This document shows positions 49,502 through 58,227 of a stretch of 64,000 bases of DNA, piece after piece. Made by a program: the position numbers and the translations under genes. The stretch is from Zwartia vadi (GTDB lineage: Bacteria; Pseudomonadota; Gammaproteobacteria; Burkholderiales; Burkholderiaceae_B), in NCBI RefSeq assembly GCF_030410375.1, contig NZ_JAUHHE010000012.1:1-64000 (forward strand), given 5' to 3'. The notes under the pieces are model-generated. The model saw nothing but the letters and a program-made list of their open reading frames with translations, was not told the DNA's origin and did not search any database. How positions within the stretch are numbered: position 1 is the first letter of the stretch; the number at the start of each line of letters is the position of its first letter.

Positions 49502-50281
49502 ATGGACTTAGGCATTCGAGGTCGTCGTGCCATTGTGTGCGCATCAAGCAAGGGCTTGGGTTTGGGCTGTGCCCAACAGCTCGCGCGCGAGGGTGTTGAG
49601 CTTGTGATGCTTGCGCGCGGTCAAGAGGCGCTTGAGGCTGCAGCGGCGGCGATTCGCGCCGAGACGGGCGTCAAGGTGACAACGGTTGCCACCGACATCA
49701 CGACGCCCGAAGGGCGCGCAAAGGTGTTGGCGATCTGTCCGGACCCCGATATCCTCGTCACCAACGCAGGTGGGCCCAAGCCAGGCGATTTTCGTGACTG
49801 GAGCCGTGAGGACTGGATCGCAGCTGTGGACGCCAATATGCTGACACCGATCGAGCTTATTCGCGCGACGGTCGACAAGATGATCGCGCGCAAGTTTGGT
49901 CGCATCGTCAACATTACTTCCGCCTCGGTCAAACATCCGATCGAGAGCCTGGGCATGTCCAATGGCGCACGCGCGGGTCTGACTGGTTTTGTAGCGGGTC
50001 TGGCGCGTCAGATTATTTCGCATAACGTCACGATCAATAACCTTTTGCCCGGCCCCTTTGCGACCGATCGCATTTTGCAAAATGCCGAAGTGCGTTCTCG
50101 CGAAACAGGTCAGTCCGTCGAGGATATTTTGAACGCACGCATGTTGGCAGTGCCTGCCAAGCGCTTTGGCACACCTGCCGAGTTTGGACAGGCGTGCGCG
50201 TTTTTATGCAGCGCGAGTGTCGGGTTCATGACGGGACAAAACCTTGTGTTGGATGGTGGTATCTATCCCGGTACACTTTGA
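49502..50281 (+). CDS. Atypical short-chain dehydrogenase/reductase (SDR)
   Basis: The 259-residue product has the Rossmann motif region (CASSKGLGLGCAQQLA), NAGGPKPG and NITSASVKHP. The catalytic Tyr-x3-Lys is replaced by Ser-x3-Arg (SNGAR) in the expected position, as seen in a divergent SDR subgroup. It may act as an oxidoreductase with a changed mechanism. The dehydratase gene follows 93 bases downstream, so a shared sugar-acid or hydroxyacid pathway is plausible. Confidence 0.85.
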   Translation: MDLGIRGRRAIVCASSKGLGLGCAQQLAREGVELVMLARGQEALEAAAAAIRAETGVKVTTVATDITTPEGRAKVLAICPDPDILVTNAGGPKPGDFRDWSREDWIAAVDANMLTPIELIRATVDKMIARKFGRIVNITSASVKHPIESLGMSNGARAGLTGFVAGLARQIISHNVTINNLLPGPFATDRILQNAEVRSRETGQSVEDILNARMLAVPAKRFGTPAEFGQACAFLCSASVGFMTGQNLVLDGGIYPGTL

Positions 50282-50374
50282 TTCAATTAATGTTGATTTA
50301 ATTCTCGCATTGCAATCAAGCTGATTCAGTTATTTCACTTTTTCATCTCATTTATTCCATTTCAGGTACACACC

Positions 50375-52141
50375 ATGTCAGACGAAAAGAACAAAGAAAA
50401 CAAAGGCCACTCGCTGAATCCCGCCGCAAGTAGCGAGGGGATGTCCAAAGGCCTCGCCAATTACGGCGACCGTGGTTTTTCCTTGTTCTTGCGTAAAGCC
50501 TTTATTAAAGGCGCAGGCTATACGGACTCCGCACTTGAGCGTCCCGTGATCGGGATTACCAATACGGGTAGCGCCTACAACCCCTGCCATGGCAATGCAC
50601 CCCAGCTGATCGAGGCCGTCAAACGCGGCATCATGCTCGCTGGTGGATTGCCGATGGATTTTCCGACGATTTCGATTCACGAGAGTTTCTCCAACCCGAC
50701 CAGCATGTATCTGCGTAACCTCATGTCGATGGATACCGAGGAGCTTTTGCGTGCCCAGCCGATGGATGCCGTGGTGTTGATCGGAGGTTGTGACAAAACA
50801 GTCCCCGCGCAGCTCATGGGTGCCGCGTCAGCGGGCTTGCCAGCCGTGCAGCTGATCACGGGCTCGATGTTGACAGGTTCACATCGCAGCGAACGAGTCG
50901 GTGCCTGTACGGATTGCCGCCGTTACTGGGGAAAGTTTCGCGCCGAGGAAATCGATGCCGAGGAAATCGCCGATGTGAACAGCCAGTTGGTGGCAAGCGT
51001 TGGAACATGCTCCGTGATGGGAACAGCCAGTACGATGGCCTGTATCGCCGAGGCGCTTGGCATGACAGTGCCTGGCGGAGCCTCTCCACCAGCTGTCACT
51101 GCGGACCGTATCCGCGTGGCGGAACGCAGTGGTGCGCTGGCAGTCGAGATTGCGCGCAAACGTTTGACGATCGACAAAGTCCTGACGGAAAAAGCCTTTG
51201 AAAACGCCATGCGTGTTTTGCTGGCGATTGGCGGTTCGACCAACGGCATCGTGCACCTGACTGCGATTGCGGGACGCATGGGTTTCGAAATGGATCTCAA
51301 GGCACTCGATCGCATGGGCCGCGATACCCCCGTGCTGTTGGATCTCAAGCCGTCGGGTCAGCACTACATGGAGGACTTCCATCACGCCGGAGGCATGGCA
51401 ACATTGCTGCGTGAGCTTAAGCCTTTGCTGCATCTGGATGCGATGACCGTAACCGGTCGCACTCTCGGCGAGGAAATCGAAGCGGCAGGTCCAGGTTTCA
51501 AGCAAGACGTGGTGCGCACCGCGAGCAACCCGATTTACCCCCAGGGCGGCATTGCGGTGTTGCAGGGTAATCTCGCGCCGGGTGGTGCGATTATCAAGCA
51601 GTCGGCCGCACATCCCAAGCTGATGGAGCATGAGGGTCGTGCAGTCGTGTTTGAAAACCTCGAGGATATGGCCAACCGGATTGACTCGCCCGATCTCGAT
51701 GTGACTGCAGACGACATTCTGGTGCTCAAGCACATCGGTCCCAAAGGTGCGACGATGCCCGAGGCGGGGTACATGCCGATTCCTAAAAAGCTTGCCACGG
51801 CAGGTGTCAAGGACATCGTGCGGATCTCGGATGGTCGCATGAGCGGCACAGCGTTTGGCACGATCGTTTTGCACGTGACGCCCGAGTCGGCGATCGGCGG
51901 ACCCCTGGCTTATGTGCAGAACGGAGATCGCATTCGACTAAGCGTTGCAAACCGCGAGCTGGCATTACTGGTCAGTGACGAAGAGCTCGCCAAGCGTCGC
52001 GCGGCCAAACCCGTTGTGATCCCGACGGCACAGCGCGGTTATCGCAAGCTCTTCCTTGAGAGCGTGACCCAGGCAGACAAAGGCGTCGACTTTGATTTCC
52101 TGATGCCACCCATGACAGGGAAAGTGCCCAAGGCGAAGTAA
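50375..52141 (+). CDS. IlvD/Edd-family dehydratase
   Basis: The 588-residue product has the three Fe-S cluster cysteines of the family: YNPCHGN (near residue 71), IGGCDKTVP (near 139) and VGTCSVMGTASTM (near 212). It resembles sugar-acid (pentonate/hexonate) and dihydroxyacid dehydratases; lack of a biosynthetic ilv context and presence of an SDR neighbour favour a catabolic sugar-acid role. The substrate cannot be decided. Confidence 0.88.
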   Translation: MSDEKNKENKGHSLNPAASSEGMSKGLANYGDRGFSLFLRKAFIKGAGYTDSALERPVIGITNTGSAYNPCHGNAPQLIEAVKRGIMLAGGLPMDFPTISIHESFSNPTSMYLRNLMSMDTEELLRAQPMDAVVLIGGCDKTVPAQLMGAASAGLPAVQLITGSMLTGSHRSERVGACTDCRRYWGKFRAEEIDAEEIADVNSQLVASVGTCSVMGTASTMACIAEALGMTVPGGASPPAVTADRIRVAERSGALAVEIARKRLTIDKVLTEKAFENAMRVLLAIGGSTNGIVHLTAIAGRMGFEMDLKALDRMGRDTPVLLDLKPSGQHYMEDFHHAGGMATLLRELKPLLHLDAMTVTGRTLGEEIEAAGPGFKQDVVRTASNPIYPQGGIAVLQGNLAPGGAIIKQSAAHPKLMEHEGRAVVFENLEDMANRIDSPDLDVTADDILVLKHIGPKGATMPEAGYMPIPKKLATAGVKDIVRISDGRMSGTAFGTIVLHVTPESAIGGPLAYVQNGDRIRLSVANRELALLVSDEELAKRRAAKPVVIPTAQRGYRKLFLESVTQADKGVDFDFLMPPMTGKVPKAK

Positions 52142-52197
52142 AATAAACGTGAGTTTTATTTGTTTCGATTGTCAGTACTGTTAGAGGGAGGATTGAG

Positions 52198-52479
52198 ATG
52201 CGCTTAGCTGTGCCAGAACAAGTTGCGATTCATGATGCCATCCATCAGGCTGACGTCGATGCAGAGGTCTATCTGTTCGGTTCTCGAACAGATGACACTG
52301 CCCGGGGTGGCGATATAGACTTGCTCGTTTTATCAAAGCGTATCGGGTTAATGAAAAAGCTCGAGATTTTGGCCCAACTGCATGAAAAGCTCGGTGAAAG
52401 AAAAATTGATTTAGCGATTTTTCCTGATGCGAACAGGCCGTTTGCAAAGATTGCTCTTGAAAAGGCTATTCGCCTGTAA
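52198..52479 (+). CDS. Minimal nucleotidyltransferase (MNT, HI0073-type)
   Basis: The 93-residue product has LFGSRTDDTARGGDIDLLV, the GS-x9-D-x-D core of small nucleotidyltransferases, and the third Asp in KIDLAIFPD. These are antitoxin-type or partner enzymes that usually sit next to a HEPN or HI0074-type protein. Here the next gene on this side is the CoA ligase on the other strand (14-bp overlap). A strong AGGGAGG site precedes the ATG. A likely partner is encoded at 56301-56714. Confidence 0.85.
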   Translation: MRLAVPEQVAIHDAIHQADVDAEVYLFGSRTDDTARGGDIDLLVLSKRIGLMKKLEILAQLHEKLGERKIDLAIFPDANRPFAKIALEKAIRL

Positions 52480-54586
52480 GCGATTTAAAAGTCACTTCAA
52501 TCACTGCATCCACCGCATACGCCCCTTGTCCTTGTGGCATCGCGAGGACGGGGTTGAGGTCGATGGATTGCAGGCGTGGGCCGGCGGCAACGGCAAAGGC
52601 CGAGAGTTGCGAGAGCATCTCAGCGAGCGCTTTGATGTCGGCCACAGGTCGTCCACGGGCGCCAAGCAGCAAAGGTGCGCCTTTGATCGAGCGGATCATT
52701 TCCTCGGCAACATCGGGTCCAAATGGACAGCGATGCAGCACGACGTCTTGCAGAATCTCTACAAAAATCCCACCGAGTCCAAACATCGCAACCGGACCGA
52801 ACACGGGATCTTGATGAATGCCCAGGATGCATTCGACGCCGCCTTTCAATTGTTTGGCAACAAGTACGCCGTCTAGTCGCGCGTTGGGCGCAGAAGTTTT
52901 GCCACGCTGCAACAACAAAGCAAAACCTTCTCGCACAGCGGCTTCATCGTTGATGTCGAGCAGCACGCCACCGATTTCTGATTTATGCAGGATGTCGGGC
53001 GAGACGATTTTCATCACCACGGGAAAACCGATCTTTTTTGCGGCGGTGATGGCGGCTTCAACCGAAGTGCAAACCTCCTCGGGGGCGGAGGCGATGCCAG
53101 CGAGCGCAAGCAGCTGTTTGGCTTGCGCTTCGGAGGGGTTTTGTTGAGGAAGCGTAATGGGTGCGAGTGTCGGTGCGGCTTGAGCAGGCGCTTTGGCAAA
53201 GGCGCGACCAAACTGTCCCATGGCCTCGATCGCGACTACAGCGCGCGACGGATCCTCAAAGACAATAAAGCCATCGCTTTCGTATTCGCGAATCTGCTCG
53301 CGAGACGCCATGAGTGACAACACAAAGATACAGTCGGGATGTTTGCTGCGCGCGATCTTGAGTTGTTCGCGCAGGCGCGGTGCGACACTCGCCGCACCAC
53401 CCGTATAGGTAAAGAACCCAAGGATGGAGGTGTACTTGCCTTCGGCGATCAGCGCATCGGTAAAGGTGCTGATTAAAGACATCTCGTTGAGATACTGCGC
53501 AGTCACATCGACAGGATTGCGTGGTGCCGCAAAGGGCAGCAGTTTCAGCAAGCGTTCTTGGGAGTCCTGAGGCATTTCCGGCATGGCCAGGCCAATGGCG
53601 TCTGCGGCATCCGAGATGATGACTCCGGCGCCACCGCTGACGGTGATCACGCCAAGCGTATTGTGGGCGGGATAAATACCGCGTGTCGCCAGACGTGCGA
53701 TATCGAGCATTTGCTCGGTCGTTTGTACGCGAAGGACGCCAAACTCTTTCAATACGGCATCGGTGACACGATCGTCTCCCGCGATCGAGGCCGTGTGTGA
53801 CTGGGCGGCCGCACTGCCCACGGCGCTGCGACCGACTTTCATCATCAGTACGGGTTTGCGCGCGCGACGCGCAGCATCGAGGCCTGCGAGCAAGCCCGCA
53901 GATTCCCTGATCCCCTCGGAATAAAGCATGATGACTTTGGTGGCGGGATCTTCCACGACCATTTGCAGCATATCGCCCACTGTCAAATCGGCTTCGTTAC
54001 CGGTCAAGATCACGGCAGAGAGGCCGATGTCGTTGGCTGTGGATACTGCCATCAGATGCGCGCCATAAGCACCGGATTGACTGATGATGGCCACACTACC
54101 CGCTTTGGGAAAGGCCAACTCACAGCCGGTCGCGAACGTGCCATAAAAATGGTTGCAGGGATTGATGACACCAAGCGAGTTGGGACCAATCAGGCGCATA
54201 CCATGCTTGTGTGCGGCATCGACTAATTTCTGCTGTTCAAGCGCACCCTCGAGACCGATTTCAGCAAATCCAGCCGTAAATAAAATCGCTGCCGCGCACC
54301 CTCGCTCGGCTAGCGCCGTGACCGACTCGAGTGCCGCCGAGGCAGGTACGATCACGATGGCGACATCGGGCGTTTCGGGCAGCGCTGCGACACTGGGGTA
54401 GGCGGTGAGACCCTGCACCGTCGCGCGATTTGGATTAACGGGAAAAATTTTGCCCTGATAGCCCTGCCCACGCATATAGGCAATGGGTCGCCCGCCAATT
54501 CGCGAGGGATCATCAGAGGCGCCGATGACGGCGACGGATTGTGGATTGAGGAGTTTGGCGATACGGGCAGGGTCATTCGGGCGCAT
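52466..54586 (-). CDS. Acyl-CoA synthetase, NDP-forming
   Basis: The 706-residue product joins the ADP-forming acetate-CoA ligase alpha and beta parts in one chain. The N-terminal CoA-binding domain has SVAVIGASDDPSRIGGRP; the phospho-histidine lies in AAAQSHTASIAGDD; a C-terminal ATP-grasp domain has GFPVVMKIVSPDILHKSEIGG. It forms acyl-CoA with NTP. No GNAT domain is visible. It is divergent from the RidA-like gene, with 93 bases between. Confidence 0.92.
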   Translation of the reverse strand: MRPNDPARIAKLLNPQSVAVIGASDDPSRIGGRPIAYMRGQGYQGKIFPVNPNRATVQGLTAYPSVAALPETPDVAIVIVPASAALESVTALAERGCAAAILFTAGFAEIGLEGALEQQKLVDAAHKHGMRLIGPNSLGVINPCNHFYGTFATGCELAFPKAGSVAIISQSGAYGAHLMAVSTANDIGLSAVILTGNEADLTVGDMLQMVVEDPATKVIMLYSEGIRESAGLLAGLDAARRARKPVLMMKVGRSAVGSAAAQSHTASIAGDDRVTDAVLKEFGVLRVQTTEQMLDIARLATRGIYPAHNTLGVITVSGGAGVIISDAADAIGLAMPEMPQDSQERLLKLLPFAAPRNPVDVTAQYLNEMSLISTFTDALIAEGKYTSILGFFTYTGGAASVAPRLREQLKIARSKHPDCIFVLSLMASREQIREYESDGFIVFEDPSRAVVAIEAMGQFGRAFAKAPAQAAPTLAPITLPQQNPSEAQAKQLLALAGIASAPEEVCTSVEAAITAAKKIGFPVVMKIVSPDILHKSEIGGVLLDINDEAAVREGFALLLQRGKTSAPNARLDGVLVAKQLKGGVECILGIHQDPVFGPVAMFGLGGIFVEILQDVVLHRCPFGPDVAEEMIRSIKGAPLLLGARGRPVADIKALAEMLSQLSAFAVAAGPRLQSIDLNPVLAMPQGQGAYAVDAVIEVTFKSLTGE

Positions 54587-54679
54587 TGTTGTCTCTGTTT
54601 TATGTTTGCGTAAATATTACAGCTACACTGACTTTTGTTTTTTTAGTTTGTTGAATTTTTTTCAATCAGGAGAATAACG

Positions 54680-55033
54680 ATGGGTGCAATTACTCGCATT
54701 GATTCCAACGAGCGTCTGAGCCGAGTCGTGGTCCATGGCGATACCGTGTATGTCGCAGGCATTACCTCGAGCGTGAAAGGCGACATCGTGGCCCAGACCC
54801 GTGACGTGTTTGCAAAGATCGATGGCCACCTCGCCAGTGCAGGCACGGATAAACATCATCTGTTAACTGTACAGATCTGGTTGAAAGACATTACCAAGGA
54901 CTTTGAGGGTATGAACTCGGTCTGGGCCGAGTGGGCGCCTAAAAACGCATTGCCGACTCGCGCAACGGGTGAAGTCAAACTGGCTGCACCAGACTTGCTG
55001 GTCGAAGTCATCGTGACAGCTGCCAAAAAGTAA
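54680..55033 (+). CDS. RidA/YjgF-family protein lacking the catalytic Arg
   Basis: The 117-residue product has GDTVYVAGITS and the C-terminal LPTRATGEVKLAAPDLLVEV fold. In RidA the imine-hydrolysing Arg follows EVA; the equivalent position here is Leu (EVKL). This places it with Rid family members that lack deaminase residues. It may hydrolyse a different reactive intermediate or act as a binding protein. The flavoprotein gene follows 28 bases later. Confidence 0.85.
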   Translation: MGAITRIDSNERLSRVVVHGDTVYVAGITSSVKGDIVAQTRDVFAKIDGHLASAGTDKHHLLTVQIWLKDITKDFEGMNSVWAEWAPKNALPTRATGEVKLAAPDLLVEVIVTAAKK

Positions 55034-55060
55034 TCGTAAAAATATCCATTAGGAAATCAC

Positions 55061-56296
55061 TTGTCATCAGAGAAAAGCTTTGTCGTTGCTGTCATTGGAG
55101 CAGGTCCCGCAGGTTTAATGGCTGCGGAAACGCTGGTCCGCAAGGGCTTGACGGTGCGGGTCTACGAGGCAAAGCCTTCGGTTGGTCGCAAGTTCCTGAT
55201 GGCGGGCCGGGGTGGGCTAAACATCACCCACTCCGAACCTACTGAGAAATTTGTCACACGTTATGGTGCCCGCGCGCCGGAAATGGGAAGCATGCTCGCG
55301 CAGTTTGATGCCCAGGCATTGCGTGACTGGGTACATGCGCTCGGGATCGAGACGTTCGTCGGTTCGTCTGGGCGTGTGTTTCCCCATGAAATGAAGGCTG
55401 CACCGTTGTTGCGCGCGTGGATGCACCGCTTGCGCATCGAGGGTGTGCAGTTTTTGATGCGGCATCGCTGGCTAGGTTGGAACGATACGCAGCAGTTGCG
55501 ATTTGATACGCCCAAGGGTGAAATCACGACAGCGCCTGATGCGACAGTCCTCGCGCTCGGGGGCGGTAGTTGGGCCAGACTGGGTTCTGATGGTGCGTGG
55601 TGGCCTTGGCTCAAAGAACAAGGTGTGCCCCTGAGCCCCTTGCTACCGAGCAACGGTGGATTTGAGACAAAGTGGTCTGCGCATTTTGTGGAAAAGTGCG
55701 CGGGAGAGCCGATTAAAACTGCGCAGTTTCGGATCGAGGGCAGCAAACTTGCGCCTTTGCGCGGTGAATGTATGGTGACGCAGCATGGGCTCGAGGGTGG
55801 CGCGATTTATGCCTTGTCCGCATCGTTACGCGAGCGGATTTTGACACGCGGGAAAGCGATGTTGTTACTGGATCTCTTGCCGGACCATAGCCCACAGCGC
55901 GTGCTCGACGAGGTGTCTCGTGCACGCGGCACTCGTTCGATGTCCTCGCATTTGCGTACGCGACTCGGTTTGCAGGGAGTGCGAGCGGCGTTGTTGCGTG
56001 AGCGTTTATCTGCAGAGGTATTTAACGACCCGCATAAGCTTGCCTTCGGGATTAAAAATTTACCGATTGTGTTGAATGCGTGTCGTCCAATCGATGAGGC
56101 CATCAGCACCGCAGGGGGTGTTCAGTTTGAGGGCATGACTGAGCATGGAATGTTGAAAAATCTACCTGGTGTGTTTTGTGCAGGCGAGATGCTCGATTGG
56201 GAGGCACCGACAGGCGGCTACTTGCTCAATGGCGTGATGGCGTCCGGGCAATGGGCGGCCAGAGGAGTGCTGACGTGGTTGACTGAGCAGCCTTGA
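55061..56296 (+). CDS. FAD-dependent flavoprotein (HI0933 family)
   Basis: The 411-residue product has the N-terminal dinucleotide-binding motif VIGAGPAGLMAAETL and the family segment GRKFLMAGRGGLNITHSEP. It ends with the second flavin region AGEMLDWEAPTGGYLLNG. HI0933-type (BaiN-like) proteins are poorly characterised reductases. The start is TTG at 55061, preceded by AGGAA. It lies on one strand with the RidA-like gene, and ends 4 bases before the reverse HEPN-like gene. Confidence 0.88.
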   Translation: MSSEKSFVVAVIGAGPAGLMAAETLVRKGLTVRVYEAKPSVGRKFLMAGRGGLNITHSEPTEKFVTRYGARAPEMGSMLAQFDAQALRDWVHALGIETFVGSSGRVFPHEMKAAPLLRAWMHRLRIEGVQFLMRHRWLGWNDTQQLRFDTPKGEITTAPDATVLALGGGSWARLGSDGAWWPWLKEQGVPLSPLLPSNGGFETKWSAHFVEKCAGEPIKTAQFRIEGSKLAPLRGECMVTQHGLEGGAIYALSASLRERILTRGKAMLLLDLLPDHSPQRVLDEVSRARGTRSMSSHLRTRLGLQGVRAALLRERLSAEVFNDPHKLAFGIKNLPIVLNACRPIDEAISTAGGVQFEGMTEHGMLKNLPGVFCAGEMLDWEAPTGGYLLNGVMASGQWAARGVLTWLTEQP

Positions 56297-56300
56297 ATGC

Positions 56301-56714
56301 TTAGTCCTTGGCGCGCGATAGCAGCGTATAGAGTAGATTTCTCGCCTCATTTAAAAATCTTGGAATAACCATCAACGCTTGTTGTGCAGCAGTTTCTGTA
56401 TAGGCGTGTTTCGCGTTGAGGTACATGCCACGGTAAACAAGCCAGTCTTGGTTATCCCCTTTAATCAGACCCTGTTCTCGCGCATGACATATGATGTTTT
56501 CAAAAGTCATGCGTCGATGTTGATCTGCATAACTTGAATGCATGAAGACATTGCGGCGAAGTATCTCGAGGCTCAGTTCGTAGGTGGTTTTTACCCTAAG
56601 TATGAGCCCATCTTGTAGTTGCAAATCTTGTGGCGAAGAAAGGTGTCGACTCAGTCCGTCATCCAGCCGAGATACAACTTTTGACAAGGCCGACAAATCA
56701 AGAGGTATTGGCAT
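56301..56714 (-). CDS. HI0074-type nucleotidyltransferase partner (HEPN-like)
   Basis: The 137-residue helical protein contains ILRVKTTYELSLEILRRN, the motif typical of HI0074-type (nucleotidyltransferase substrate-binding) proteins, and GLIKGDNQDWL followed by LNAKHAYTE, which fills the place of the conserved RNxxSHxY HEPN motif. Such proteins pair with an adjacent MNT to form a toxin-antitoxin-like module; the only MNT seen lies 3.8 kb away and on the other strand. The upstream RBS (AGG) is weak. Confidence 0.75.
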   Translation of the reverse strand: MPIPLDLSALSKVVSRLDDGLSRHLSSPQDLQLQDGLILRVKTTYELSLEILRRNVFMHSSYADQHRRMTFENIICHAREQGLIKGDNQDWLVYRGMYLNAKHAYTETAAQQALMVIPRFLNEARNLLYTLLSRAKD

Positions 56715-56787
56715 TGTTTGCAGCCTATCTAGTCAATCGTTATGAATGTTTCATTTTAAGTGAAGCCATTCATCTCTCCTATGGCCT

Positions 56788-57585
56788 TTAATTCTCTGCT
56801 TCGATATTCAACAAATTTGGTTGGATTTGTTCGATGGCTTTGTTGATGGAGTCCAGTACGAGCTCGATGCGGTCTTTGTCCATGCGGGTGCTTAAGGTAC
56901 CTACGCTAATGGCGGCGACGGGGTGATTATTTTTGTCGAAGATTGGAACGGCCACTGTCCGCACACCGGGTAGCTCGATCACTTCACTGACGATGTAGCC
57001 GCGCGCACGTGCGCGAGCGATATTTTTGCGTACTTCGGCTTCTGAATAGTTGGGAAACTTTTCGACGCAGCGGTCTTTGTTGATTTTCAGGATGCGCTCG
57101 ATTTCGTTGTCGTCGAGAAAACTCAGGATCGCGAGTGCGCCGCCGCCGATGTTGATCGGGCGACGACGGCCGACCTCGAGCACAAAGACCTTGATCGGAA
57201 AAGCGCCCTCGGCTCGATCGATACAGACGCCATCAAAGCCCGCGCGGATCGTTAAAAAGACAGTATCACCCGTGCATTGAGCGATTTGTTGAAGGTGCGA
57301 ATGACAAAGGTCGCGCATATTGGTGCGCGGACTGGCTGCCAAGCCCATTTCGTAAATGACATTGCCTAAAAAGTATCGCTTGGTAGACTCATCCTGACGA
57401 ATGAGCCCCTCGGACACAAGGCCTTGCAAGATCCTATGCGCCGTCGGGCGTTCGATATTGATTTCCGTGCAGAGATCGATGAGACGCGCGCCGACACGAT
57501 TGCGGGCGGAGACACCACGCAGCAGTGCCGCGACACGCTGAACGACCTGAGTACCTGATTTGATCGCTGGCATAACAGTGTTCAT
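56788..57585 (-). CDS. IclR-family transcriptional regulator
   Basis: The product (265 residues from ATG 57585) has a winged helix-turn-helix (GARLIDLCTEINIERPTAHRI) and an IclR effector domain (GDTVFLTIRAGFDGVCIDRAE). It probably controls one of the nearby catabolic genes. The open frame extends to an ATG at 57630, but those first 15 residues are not family-like. Neither start has a clear Shine-Dalgarno site. Confidence 0.88.
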   Translation of the reverse strand: MNTVMPAIKSGTQVVQRVAALLRGVSARNRVGARLIDLCTEINIERPTAHRILQGLVSEGLIRQDESTKRYFLGNVIYEMGLAASPRTNMRDLCHSHLQQIAQCTGDTVFLTIRAGFDGVCIDRAEGAFPIKVFVLEVGRRRPINIGGGALAILSFLDDNEIERILKINKDRCVEKFPNYSEAEVRKNIARARARGYIVSEVIELPGVRTVAVPIFDKNNHPVAAISVGTLSTRMDKDRIELVLDSINKAIEQIQPNLLNIEAEN

Positions 57586-57732
57586 GGAGCGCAGAGGTGA
57601 CAGTTCAGTATATGGCAGGGTGTTCCACATTATGGCGTGAGGTGTTGCCGCTGTCTACAGGTTCAAGATGGCTAAAATCGACTCACGATCCATTCCATCG
57701 ACCTTCATCGATCCCCATTGAGCGACACGTTC

Positions 57733-58227
57733 ATGTTTGATGCCTCCTCTCTATCGCATTTGCCTAAACCCGAGCAATATCAACAGCTTGCTCAACAGGC
57801 GCGGGTGCTGATGGAGGGTGAGACGGACCGTATTGCCAATGCAGCCAATCTCTCCGCTTTGGTCATGCATGTCTTGCCGGATCTGAATTGGGCCGGTTTT
57901 TATTTTTACGATGGAACCGAACTGGTACTTGGACCGTTTCAGGGCAAGCCTGCTTGCCTGCGTATTCAGTTGGCGCGAGGTGTGTGCGGTGCGGCGGCCA
58001 CCACACGCAAGACCCAGCTGGTGCCCGATGTCCATGCCTTTCCCGGCCATATTGCATGTGATGCCGCTTCGCGCTCCGAAATCGTGGTGCCGCTGATACG
58101 CGAGGGACGTTTGATTGGAGTTTGGGATGTAGACAGCCCAATTCCGGCGCGCTTTGATGTACAAGATCAAAGCGGCATGGAGACGCTGTGCCAAATTTAT
58201 CTCGATTCGGTATTTGGTATTCGATGA
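57733..58227 (+). CDS. msrC: Free methionine-R-sulfoxide reductase (GAF domain)
   Basis: The 164-residue GAF protein has the three active-site cysteines of fRMsr enzymes in LACLRI-like ACLRIQLARGVCGAA and GHIACDAASRSEIVVPL. It reduces free methionine-R-sulfoxide. Sequence also has LNWAGFYFYDG and LVLGPFQG, strongly like E. coli YebR/MsrC. ATG 57733 is preferred to a TTG five codons upstream. The next gene starts within its last codon (ATGA). Confidence 0.88.
   Translation: MFDASSLSHLPKPEQYQQLAQQARVLMEGETDRIANAANLSALVMHVLPDLNWAGFYFYDGTELVLGPFQGKPACLRIQLARGVCGAAATTRKTQLVPDVHAFPGHIACDAASRSEIVVPLIREGRLIGVWDVDSPIPARFDVQDQSGMETLCQIYLDSVFGIR

Noticed and set aside
50879..51874. 331-codon reverse open frame inside the IlvD/Edd gene
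   Set aside because: This is the antisense shadow of the dehydratase, whose three cluster cysteines and family length are intact.
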